DNA of 64,000 nucleotides, from assembly GCA_025602905.1 (NCBI GenBank), contig JAHLKI010000002.1, positions 1 through 64,000 of the forward strand, in the 5' to 3' direction. A program made the position numbers and the translations under genes. Shown here in pieces: positions 21,424-31,525 of this stretch. Position 1 is the stretch's first letter. The number at the start of each line of letters is the position of its first letter. The stretch is from Phlyctochytrium arcticum (Eukaryota; Chytridiomycota; Chytridiomycetes; Chytridiales; Chytridiaceae). A model generated the notes under the pieces. It was not told the DNA's origin. It worked only from the letters and a program-made list of their open reading frames with translations, and ran no database searches.

Positions 21424-22749
21424 ATGCGGGGGACAACAATACGACGGGCGATCACTCAAACCGTCCGTTATCCAAGCTCATCATCAACACGAATGTCCAT
21501 CTCAAGGACACCGAGAAGGATTGCCGCCAGCTTACATTCAGCCTCCAAACCCGTTCGTCAGGCCCAAATTGTGCCGGGAGAGTCAAGATCTGGATCTTGG
21601 TTGGATGACCAGCAGCAGCAGCAGCAACCCGCGACTTTGTTCTCACAGCAGCAAGTCTCAAAAAGCAAGGCGGATATTCCACCACGGTTGACATTTATAG
21701 GTATGCCCGCGATTTAAATGTTTAATCTAAACATATTCTAAAATGGTATGCAATCTTTTTTGCAGGTGCGGGTAAAATGGCCGAAGCGCTCGTCCAAGGA
21801 ATTCTCGCGGCCGGAGTCGTTCCCCCACATCTCATCAATGTCACTTGCCGTCGCCCGGACCACGCAACACAACTCACCAACTTGTTTGAGGGAAAATTGG
21901 CCGGCGTATGGACCGACAACTTTAAAGCATTACAAGGTGTCGACCAGCAACAGAAAACATTATCCAAGAAAACCCCAATTTCCCCACGTCATGTCCTATT
22001 CCTCACCGTCAAACCCCAGGATCTCCCTTCCCTCTGCAAATCCATCGCCCCCCATCTATCCAGTCCACCACCCCTCATCATCACCGCTTCCCCCGGCATC
22101 CTGGCATCAGACATTGCATCATGGCTTTCATCCCCCCGCAATCCGGCCGACACAATACCCATCGTTCGAAGCATGCCCAACACACCTTGCATCGTGCGGC
22201 AAGGAGCCGTAGGACTCTATGCGAATGAAGCCGTCACGGAACAGGATCGTCAAATGGTTGAACGCGTCTTTGAGAGCGTCAACCCCACAGTCACCTTTAC
22301 CAGTGAGAAGGAACTGAATGCTGTCGCCAGTACATCAGGGTAAGCACTTTTATTAAATTTGAATGCGAAATGCAAGGGCTAACGAGATTCTGTACAGGTC
22401 TGGACCAGCCTACTTTCTCTATCTAATGGAAATCTTCGAGTCGGTCGGCCGAGAGCTCGGTTTTTCGAGCCAGACGACCCGGGATCTGGCTATCCAGGCA
22501 TGTATCGGAGCAGGCCACCTTGCCTCCGAGTCTCCAAATAGTTCTATTACCGAGCTTCGTCAGGCCATCGCTCCCCCTGGTGGATCCACCCAAGTTGCCA
22601 TGAATGAGTTGGGAGGCGGAGGGTTTGACCAGGTCGTCCGGAGAGCTATTATGGCGAGCTATAAGAAGAATGTGGGAATGGGAACGATGCATCTGCAGGC
22701 TGGAGCATCGCCATCAAAAGCAGCGGCCAAAGAAGTCACTGCATCATAA
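21424..22749 (+). CDS. Pyrroline-5-carboxylate reductase, probably mitochondrial
   Basis: P5CR reduces 1-pyrroline-5-carboxylate to proline with NAD(P)H, the last step of proline synthesis. Exons 21424-21700, 21766-22339 and 22398-22749 give 400 aa. The Rossmann motif LTFIGAGKMAEAL (about residues 89-101) is split by the first intron. VKPQDL, RSMPNTP, SGSGPAYFLYLMEIFESVG and the family signature with PPGGSTQVAMNEL follow in order. The first 88 residues are extra: an Arg/Ser-rich, acid-free head (MRGTTIRRAITQTVR) that looks like a mitochondrial presequence, then a short polyglutamine run. The start at 21424 is the first in-frame ATG giving that presequence. Confidence 0.93.
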
Positions 22750-22829
22750 CTCTTCTACTTAATAAACATCTATAATACAAGTGGACAGCGGCGCTTTCGC
22801 GCCTTCTTCTCTCAAGAGCAAGCTAACAG

Positions 22830-24640
22830 ACCGGAAACAGCTCTAGGCAAAAGAAATGAATCGCGTTCCCAAGAGTAAGCGAACAGAGCCGTAACAGAGC
22901 AAGGGAAAAGAATTGGATGTTCAGAATGTCCATTGGTCTAGGATAGTAGAAAATTATCAGTTCCTGAAATGATGTGGGAAGAGAGGAACAGAAAAGAAAT
23001 AGGGTAGTCATAAATTTGAGAAGTGGAAAAAAAAACAGAGGTTATGAATGTTATGTTTGCATTCGGGGAATACAAAAGCAATAGTATTCTGTTGACAGAA
23101 AACTGTGGCATCCGCCTTCACCACAGCCAGTGAAAAGAAATAGTGAAAGTCACGTAAAAAGTTGGAATGTAAAAGAGTCGCCAATGCGTATATGCCGAAT
23201 AGGGATGAAAAGATAAAAAGGAAGCAAGTAATAACGGACAGATCCGCCTGGCTAAGTTGAAGATAGAAGAAAGGACAACACGCAAGAGTGGGAACAAAAT
23301 AATACGCGTCAGCCCTAAAAGTAGAAGTGTAGCATAAATGTTCAATGTGTCAGGCAGAGGATCAGGAGTATAGAATGGTCAAAAGTAGAAAGCAAGGATG
23401 GTTTCAGGAGTAGGTACAGTCCAAGGACAGATCATGCAGAAAGACAGGAAAGCCCCGAACAGGAAAAGAAGCAATAAATAAGCGAAGAGAGGAAGTATGG
23501 ACAGATTTAGCAGACTTGACCGACGAAGAAATCTACCGTCATCGCGAGTGCATCAAGGGCGGAACATTTGGAACATTCAACGGGAGAAGTTGAGTGTGTG
23601 GCAGAAGCGAAAAGGGCAGGAAAGGCAAAGAATGGGGGGCGAAGTAATCGGCGTGAGCAAGAGATGAATGACAGATATTCCAACTCAAAGAGAAAAAAAG
23701 AACAGACAGTAAGCAGGAATGTTGGATCATCAAATTTATACAGGACTGCCGGGCCATGAAGGCGAAAAGAAAGTTGCTATAATCTGCGAGATAGTGCAAT
23801 TCAAGGACAGGAACATCCGACCGATTACCCAGAGTCACAGGACAGCCCAAATAGGAAAAGAAAGGAGCGGAAGGAAGCAAGACAATAGACAGATACATAC
23901 GAAATTAACTACTCATCCCGAGTACGAATAAGCACAAAGGATAGGACAGGAACCGGGGGAAGATAAGAATAAGCAACAGCCCTAGAAAGGAGAAGTTCGT
24001 AATAATTGTTTAATCTGCCACACAGATCGAGCAGATGAATAGGACTGCGATCATGATAAAGAAAGAATGGCTGCAGAAAGTCAGATCTTCAGACAAAAAG
24101 AAACTAAATGAAACTGCAGCTAGGAGAGCCCAGAACAGAAAGAGCTTGAAGGTCTTGGCACATTAGCGAAATGGATTATGACCAAAGCGGGCTTAGACAG
24201 GGAAAAAGGTAGTTGAACGGACAGGAGAAAGTACAGAAACAGTCATCAGAAGATGATGAAGTGTAAGGTAATCTTCAAAGGCAAAGAAAAGGGAGGAAAT
24301 ACCATGTTAGGGCATAGAAAGGGGGGATCATCTTCGACATCAAATTGGAAACACGACAGAACGGGAGACACCAGGAAGAGAAGTGAAGAGGAGGGTGGGA
24401 AAGAAGGATAGCAGACTGAAGGGTCATGACAGAACCCTAGCCGACTTTTGGAAACCGGCGGACGAAATGGTAGTAATTTGTGGACAGAATAGGCCAGAAG
24501 GCTCGGAAAAATCTGGCAACAGGCTCGTTGGAAAGACAGGAAGCAAGACTACCGGCAAAAAAAATCAGCATTAAATTTGAAAGGTAGGGAAAGGACGGAA
24601 GGCGTCTGAAAGAGACAGGCAGAAACGGAAACACTACGGT
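22830..24640 (+). repeat. Gene-free purine-biased tract with AAAGACAGG-type words
   Basis: For about 1.8 kb the plus strand is very rich in A and G, with recurring words such as AAAGACAGGAA, GGACAG and GGAAAAGAAG at irregular spacing. Open frames here are short and of repeat-like composition. It looks like a decayed purine-rich minisatellite or a non-coding transcript region, not a gene. It starts soon after the P5CR stop. Confidence 0.6.
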
Positions 24641-24724
24641 ATGAAAAAAGGACAGGTCACGGTGACCGACAGAGCGTGTTTTGCGATGAAGGTATACTCT
24701 TTTGATGTCTATACTACCAACTTC

Positions 24725-25267
24725 TTACTTTTTGATGAACGGAATATATAACCTCTTCAGCTCATTGCTAATTGTACTATCACGAAGGAAATCAATCACT
24801 GGCTTCTCCAGCTCAATATATGACTTCTTCAGCTCATCGCTAATTGTGCGATCACGAAGGACTCTTTCAAAAGGGGCCTGCACGGCCTCGTCCAAGGAAA
24901 GTTGGTCTTTTTCAAAAGGGGTCTGCCCGGCTTCGTCCAAGGAAAGCTGGTCACTTTTGGAGGGGAGGCGGGCTTCATCAATCCTTTTTCCCGCCAGGGT
25001 TCCCACTTTGCCAGCTGCCCCCAGAGTCGGCGCAACCATCGCAGCTCCACTGATGGTCAAGCTGGTCTCCTCCAGTTTTCCGACTTTCTCTGACAAGTTC
25101 CTCGCAACACGAGCAGTTGCTGTGGTGGCTTTGTTGATAGCCAGTTGTCGACCCGCGGCTGCGATGGCTGTTTCCGGCACGGGTTCGAAGTCGTCCCATA
25201 GGGTTGCTCCGCTGGATCGACTTCTCAACCATCGGAACGCGGATGGCGTGGGTATAATGCCGCAGGC
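24725..25267 (-). pseudogene. Unknown gene truncated at its 5' side by a copia element
   Basis: The minus-strand frame ends at 24725 and is coding-like up to about 25267, where it meets copia sequence of the opposite strand; upstream reading continues only through copia antisense. It contains two sets of internal repeats: SDQLSLDEAGQTPFE followed by KDQLSLDEAVQAPFE, and LRDRTISDELKKSYI followed by LRDSTISNELKRLYI. These are visible as DNA repeats at about 24755-24950. Upstream of them is an Ala/Gly-rich segment. No family is recognised. The original start is probably lost. Confidence 0.4.
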
Positions 25268-27746
25268 ATATGGGATTTGATTCCCCGGCAATCGTGCGGT
25301 ATTTGGATCCGCAAACCGGCACACAGCCCACAGCACGCTTTGCCGATTGCATTTTTGATGATGAACATTTCCCACACCTTGGCGCGACTGCACCTAATAA
25401 AAAGGAACTCAGTACAGACATTGGTCGTCTGTTCACTACAATGGAATCACCTACGCCAACGTTCATCCATCATGATCCACCCACGAAAGAAAGAGATGAT
25501 GCCGTTCAGAAAATCCTGGATTTTCAACGGATCGCGAGGCAAACGCCTGATGCTTTGTCGCTACTGATCGCGTCACATAAGCTCCGTTAATCATTCCCCA
25601 AGTACTCAACAAGCCTGAAGACTTACCTTTGACAAACGCTGTTCCAGCGCGAGATCCGGGTTCCATTGCGGGACGTAAGAGGGGACGCCCTCCCGGTACT
25701 ACTGATAACAAACCGCGAAAGCGGCGCACAAAGGCAGAGATGGCTGCGGCCAAGGCATCTGGCTCGAGGGGGAGTGATGATAGTACCGCTGCTGGCGCAA
25801 ATATGCAGTCCGTCGAAACATTAAGCAACGGACCGAACCGGGTAGCTCCCGGTAGGTCAACGCCACTTGATGGCGTCGAAGCCCAGCAGCGAGTAGAAGA
25901 CGAGCCAGAATACCTCGACGGCGAGGAAGAGAGCTTCCCCGAAGAGGCGATTGTTCAATCTGCTATGGCGATTCTGAACAAAGGTCCGCATCCCCAGAAC
26001 TCAGAACAACGGCCGCAGGCCGCGCTAGACTTACGGCCACAGGCCGCGCTTACACTTGGGGATGTGCGAGACAAAGAGGTACAAATACCCGCGTCGTACA
26101 AAGAAGCCAAAGCATCTGCTGAATGGCCGTTATGGCAAGCTGCCATCAAGTCTGAAATGGATTCCCTACGCAAACGAAAAGTATTTGGCCCACTACAACG
26201 TACTCCTTTGGGTGTGAAGTGCGTTGGTGCCAGATGGGTATTCGACTTGAAGAGAAATGGCAAAGGCGAAATCGTGAGATTTAAGGCTCGCCTAGTTGCG
26301 CAAGGGTTTAGTCAACGGCCTGGCATTGATTACGACGAAACAACCTCACCGGTTCTGGACGGAATGTCCTATCGCTTCCTTATGGCCTTCATTGCCGATC
26401 ACCGTGGCAGGGTGCGCACGCGTGTTATGAATATTGTAACGGCATATCTGTACGGCACACTCGACAAAGAAGTTTACATCCGAGTACCAGAGGGATGGAC
26501 CGGTGAAGGAAGAGCATTACCAGCCGATTCTTGCATGCGCCTTATCCAGGCGCTTTACGGGCTGAAGCAAGCAGGGCTTATGTGGTTCAAACATCTTCGA
26601 GATTTCCTAGTGTCCAAAGGCTTCGTTCAAGACGAGTTGTTTCCTTGTTTATTCTTCAAACGACTCGCGGACAACCAGTTTGTCATCATAGCAATCTACG
26701 TCGACGACTTGACTTTTGTCGGAACCGACCAAGCAGTGAACGAAGCAGCAGCAGCTATCCAAGCCAAATTTGACACCAAGGATCTCGGTCAAGCAACGTA
26801 TTGCTTAGGTATTCAGATTGAATATCTCAAGAACGGCAGCATTATGCTCCATCAAACCACATATACCCAACGTCTACTGGCACACTATCGTATGGACAAG
26901 GCCGACCCGATACGAACTCCGATGGTTGTTCGAAGCCTTGATCCGGAACAAGATCCGTTCCGCCCATACGACGATCAAGACGAAAAGGACATCTTGCTGC
27001 CAGTCGACAACCAGTATCTCTCTGCGATCGGGGCACTTATGTTTCTGGCAAACTCAACCCGACCAGATATCGCATTTGCAGTCAACCTATTGGCGCGATA
27101 TTCGCAGAAACCTACTCAACGTCATTGGACGGGTGTAAGGCAAGTAATGAGATACCTTAGAGGAACAACTGATTCAGGCCTACTCTACCGTTCTGTATAT
27201 GACCAGAAAGAAGCTGGAATCATCGGATACGCCGACGCTGGGTTCATGTCGGATCCTCATACTGGCAAGTCACAAACGGGATACGTCTTCCTACGGAACG
27301 GAACAGCAGTTAGCTGGAGATCAACAAAGCAAACGACGGTTGCCGCATCTACCAACTACTCGGAGGTTATGGCACTATACGATGCGACAGAAGCTTGTCT
27401 ACATATTCGGTCTCTGGCAGGAACCATGAGAAGCAATACGGGAGTGCAAGATCTGTCTTCGTCATCAGCACCAACAGTAATCTACGAAGACAATGCAGCA
27501 TGTATTGCACAACTTACTTCCACTACCCCCCAAATCTCCATGAAAGGAAGGGCTCGCTATTACATATCCAAGTTCTTCTACCTCCGCGAACTCCTGGGCA
27601 AAGAGATTGAGGTCAAGAAAGTTGCCACAGAACACAATCTGGCCGACCTATTTACCAAGAGCCTAGGAGCATATGCCCACGAACGACTAGCACGAGGTAT
27701 CGGCCTACGAAGTGTTTCTTCCGTGCTTCAGGGGGAGTGTCCGTGA
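25268..27746 (+). mobile_element. Ty1/copia element, 5'-truncated and inactivated pol
   Basis: Homology starts at the integrase C-terminus (SPAIVRYLDPQTGTQPTARF) at about 25270, so gag, protease and the integrase core are gone. The frame breaks at 25588-25590 and resumes in another frame through reverse transcriptase (YVDDLTFVG at the active site) and RNase H (YEDNAACI) to a stop at 27744-27746. In the RT motif that usually reads MDVxTA, the first catalytic aspartate is replaced (MNIVTAYLYG). Between integrase and RT lies a basic AT-hook-like block GRKRGRPPG and KPRKRR. The element is therefore dead in at least three ways. Confidence 0.9.
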
Positions 27747-28326
27747 TTGGTGTACTCTTTTGTCCTTCGACCTGCGGTTTTTCCCAAGTGGTTTACGCAG
27801 GCAAGGTTTTGACGAGGCACCCGACGACACCGGTTCCAGTCTTGTTGACTGTCAAACTGCAAGTAGCGACAAGGGGAGTGTTATGGAACAATCTCAGATC
27901 ACCCCATCCAAAGTCTAAACAACATGTTCCAAGAATGTATAGTCCTGACGTTAAACTACAAATAACCTGGAAGCAGCAAGGACATCAGCTGTCTCTCCAC
28001 TGAACCAGCACCATCGTCTCTGAGTGAGATCAACTGTGTAGCCAGAACATTTGCCCGACAAAACCCTGCCAGCAGGACATGTCGAGCAAACTAGAAACAT
28101 TATACCTGAATCCTGGCAAGCCCAATTTAAGGCACTACTTAAAGAAAAGAATTGTATCGGACGATTTTCCCCAATAGCCATACAGAGCTTGCCAAATGTA
28201 ACCGAAGGGACTGCGTCTGATTCTGCAGCAACGGTGGCGGACAACTTTGAGAGCCTATATACCACAATCTTCCGCCTTATATAATATACATAGGCATATG
28301 GATGAAGGCCCAATAATAGGCTCGAC
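27738..28326 (+). repeat. Candidate 3' LTR of the second copia element
   Basis: A polypurine CAGGGGGAG just after the pol stop region is followed by TGTCCGTG at 27738. A second PPT-like AAGGGGAG precedes TGTTATGGAAC at 27879, so either could be the true LTR start. A TATATAATATA promoter word lies near 28278. A possible end is GGCTCGACA near 28326, though the stretch up to about 28390 cannot be excluded. Confidence 0.5.
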
Positions 28327-28443
28327 ACAACTGTGCCGCAGCAGATGAAGTAATCACGGTGGCTTGCGCTGGTTGGGGCGGAACAACAACACGAGAATCT
28401 GCCCCTCTCGTCTCAATTGACACCTCCAAAAACATTCATCAAC

Positions 28444-29208
28444 ATGGCACCTACACTCACCAAACAGGACGTTCTCTTTACCCTATACACGCCTTCCAAG
28501 GCCCCTCAGCCGTCTACTACGGCCCGGCAACTGACCGACGATATCGTTTCCTCTGGCCAGGAACTGGCTCAGCAGGCGCCAGCCCCTTCCCAGGCTTGTT
28601 GCTTTTACAACTGCAGAAGCTCGCAGCGACACTCTCACTCTGGCATTGATGCGTCCGCGGAAGGCAATGTGCAGGATGTGTATGCGGCAGGAGTTGCTGG
28701 CCAGGAAATGACTGATAAGCTCGTTAGAGCAGTTGTTCTTGAGGTATGCCACATCGCACTTTCCATCATGTCAGAAAGTTTTGCAATGCTAAGAAGAGAA
28801 TATTCCACTCAATAGTCCAACCATGAAGATGCGCAAGCCCAACGCCTCATCCAGTCTCTCCATGCTCGCATCACGGCTTCGGGCGCCGTTGCCCACGAGG
28901 AAATCCTCGAAATTCTTTTACAGGAAGCTCGTCGTATTCAGTGGGAGACTGCTGCATCTCCTACATCTAAGAACAACGCCAAAACTCTCCCATACCAAAT
29001 TCCCACACCCCGATCCGCATCAAACTTGTCCGACAATGAGTCGGCCCGGGCTCAATCTATCGTTAAGGAGATGTACGCGCATGTGACGGCTGGTGGTGCT
29101 GCAGATGCGGAAGGCATGGTCGACATGTTACTGAACGAAGGGTTGGAGGCTTTTAAAATGATGAAGCGGGGAAACACCCAACGAGTTAGACTCACGGCCA
29201 AGTTGTAA
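28444..29208 (+). CDS. Unknown 230-aa protein next to a copia LTR
   Basis: Two exons, 28444-28743 and 28816-29208, join in phase 0. The protein starts MAPTLTKQDVLFTLYTPSK, has a Ser/His/Gln-rich middle, then helical segments (AQRLIQSLHARITASGAVAH and EILEILLQEARRI) and ends in a basic RVRLTAKL. No signal peptide or membrane segment is seen and I do not recognise the family. An in-frame ATG at 28417 would add nine residues. The start is 120 to 560 bp from the LTR boundaries, so the LTR may contribute its promoter. The gene reads intact. Confidence 0.55.
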
Positions 29209-29579
29209 ACCAAACCTAGCAGCGTGGGACTTTCCTCCTTCCAATCATCATTTTGTTTTTTTTTCTTTCTTTTTCTTGTTTTATATCATTTCATTGCACC
29301 TTTCAATCTCATATTCTCAGTCCTTTTGTAGTATTCACAAAATCTCAGGCCTGCTCTCTCATATATAAATCTTTTCTGTTGATTGTACTCCAAAACATTG
29401 AGAACTTCTAACCTATCCAAAATGCCAAAATGCGAAATGCGGTTCCGGTATGCGTAATGGTATCATGAGACAAAAACATCCCATCAATAAAGAAAAACTG
29501 CTCTCTCTCTGCTCCCAAGAAGCAAAGAACCCAAAAGAAGAAGGTCCCCCAAAAAGATAAAATAATAAAATACTCCATC
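29209..29579. other. Convergent 3' region
   Basis: A T-rich stretch on the plus strand fits the 3' UTR of the 28444 gene. The second half would be the 3' UTR of the LIM gene on the minus strand. No other feature is seen. Confidence 0.4.
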
Positions 29580-31252
29580 CTACTGCGCAGGCTTATCCGC
29601 CAACCACTGCTTCTTGTGATCCTCCAACCCAAAACCCTCGGCATAGTTTCCCTTGAGCTTAAACAACTGTTTAAAGTGGGGTTTGCAGTAATACTGACCG
29701 TTCATAGATGCGAGGTTTCCCATCTTGAGCGTGTTTTTGCAGTGGGTGCATTTGAGACAGGTCTTGTGGAAGACGGTGTTGTCAATGACGGTCTGTTCCA
29801 TCAAGTAAACTGTTGGAATGATCAAGATTTGACTTGTGAATATCGAACATCCGGTCGGGGGAAAAGCATTACTTCTTTTTACGTACCTGCTTTGTTACAA
29901 CCTGCACATTTGGGTGTCGCGGTAGTCCCAAACTTGCCGGGTGATGCGGCCGCGGCTGGTGACGAGACTGAAGGCGAGTTTGCGGTATAGGCCGCCGTTG
30001 ATGGAGGTACTGCCGTGGGAGTTTGAGCCTTCTTCACTGCAGCAGCAGGACCGTCGGTGGTATTGATGGCCGATGCCGGGGTCGCGGGACTTGACGGAGT
30101 CTCATACTGCGGTGATGCCGACCCGGCCGACGCAGACTGGTAGGCAGCCAAGCGTTGGGCCAGAGTCTTTGCTGGAGCTGCACCACTAGCCTGACCGACC
30201 GTCATATTATCGGCGGCGGTGTGGAGGGTAGTAGTGTCAATGCTGGGGGTAGCAGCAGGAGTGGCCGGCAACGACACTGCAGCAGACAAGGACGATCCGG
30301 CGACGGTGGCAGGAGCTCGGAGACTGGCACTACTGGCAGGCTGCTGCTGCTTGGTGGTGGTGGAAGCTTGCTGTTCCGGGTCCTGGTTGTCGTTGAGCGA
30401 ATCCTGCGATTCCGTCTCAGATTGTTGAAATTCGATGGCTGGAGCGGCCGCAGCGGTTTGTGCCGTCATCTGCATTGGCTCGGGCGATGCCGACCGCGAA
30501 TCAACCACAATCGCCATGGGATCCGCTTCATCACCGCCGCCAACAGACTCCGCCCGGTCTCCAGCAACAGCGACATTGGATTGCTGTTCTCGGGGTGGAG
30601 CTGCCTCAGTTTGAACGATATCCATATCGCTTGTATGGCGAGACACTGGCCGACTGACTGGCTTTTCCGTAGCATGACCATCATGCCCTTTGTTGTAAGG
30701 GTGGTTTCTGGCTCCGCTCATGCGTCGGCGACCAGAGCTCTCGGCTGGTCCGACAAGACTGTCGACGGACGCAGAGTGGAGGCGTGATTTGATGCCGGAT
30801 AGAGGCGTCAAATTTCCTGCGGGGACTCGCTCATTCCCGGGTGAAGGCTGCGACAAGGCAGAGTTGGAGGAACTGGCAACCGAGCTGCTTGAGCCATACC
30901 GGGCAATACGCTCTCGCACGGACAGAAATTTGCCTGAAGCCGTTGCTGTACCGGCCGAGTCCGCTTCTGCCTGTCCCGCAGTCGCATGGTAGCTGCTGCT
31001 GCTACTGCCGGCCCCTCTTTGGGCATTCTCCGACTGCTTTGAATTTTGCTCTTGTTGATCTTGTTTGCCCTTGTTGTTATTCACGGTGGGGGAGAGCGTG
31101 TCCAACGAGCGCGACATGGCTCTCGCGTTACTGCCCGGCTGCAGACGTCCACCAGGAGACCCGCTTCGAGAGCCATTGGGTGAATTCTCGTTGCTACCGG
31201 CGCTGTTTCCGTTCAAGTTGGCAAAGAACTGTAGGCGGGATTGGACACTCAT
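29580..31252 (-). CDS. Single-LIM-domain protein, possibly EPLIN/cytoskeletal type
   Basis: Two exons (31252-29887, 29809-29580) give 531 aa. Residues 1-445 are disordered: Ser/Ala/Gln/Pro-rich, with motifs such as FLSVRERIARYGSSS and KTLAQRLAAYQSASAG. A single LIM zinc-binding domain follows at about 450-505, with ligands in CAGCNKAVYLMEQ, FHKTCLKCTHC and GQYYCKPHF. The intron splits the domain after the first zinc pair. The layout of a long tail with one LIM near the C-terminus recalls animal EPLIN (LIMA1)-type actin binders, but the match is confined to the LIM. It faces Rpt2 tail-to-head, with 273 bp between the Rpt2 stop and this start. Confidence 0.85.
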
Positions 31253-31525
31253 GCTTCAACCTCTAAAAAGTTTTCCAAACTGCCTGTAGAAAGAAAGGGG
31301 AAAGCACTTGATGTTAGTTGCTCTTAAGAGACCGACGCAGGCTCAGCACTAGCTAAGAATAGGGATCTCATCTATTCTGCATGTCACTGTGCATACCAGT
31401 CTATAAATAGAAGCTGGACGGACGCGTTGCCCAGAGTTCACTTGTTCCAATTTTCTGTGTTTTTATGTTACAAAGGAACCTCAACCAAGGAGCAAAAAGA
31501 TCTTATGGGGATTCACCCTTAAAAA

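Noticed and set aside
23539..23898. Minus-strand frames in the purine-biased tract
   Set aside because: Leu/Ser/Pro-rich translation of polypyrimidine sequence, with no start context and no conservation signal visible.
30155..30787. A 210-codon plus-strand frame opposite the LIM gene
   Set aside because: It is a mirror of the Ala/Ser/Gln-rich LIM-protein exon; Gly/Arg/Ser-rich with no start context or motif.
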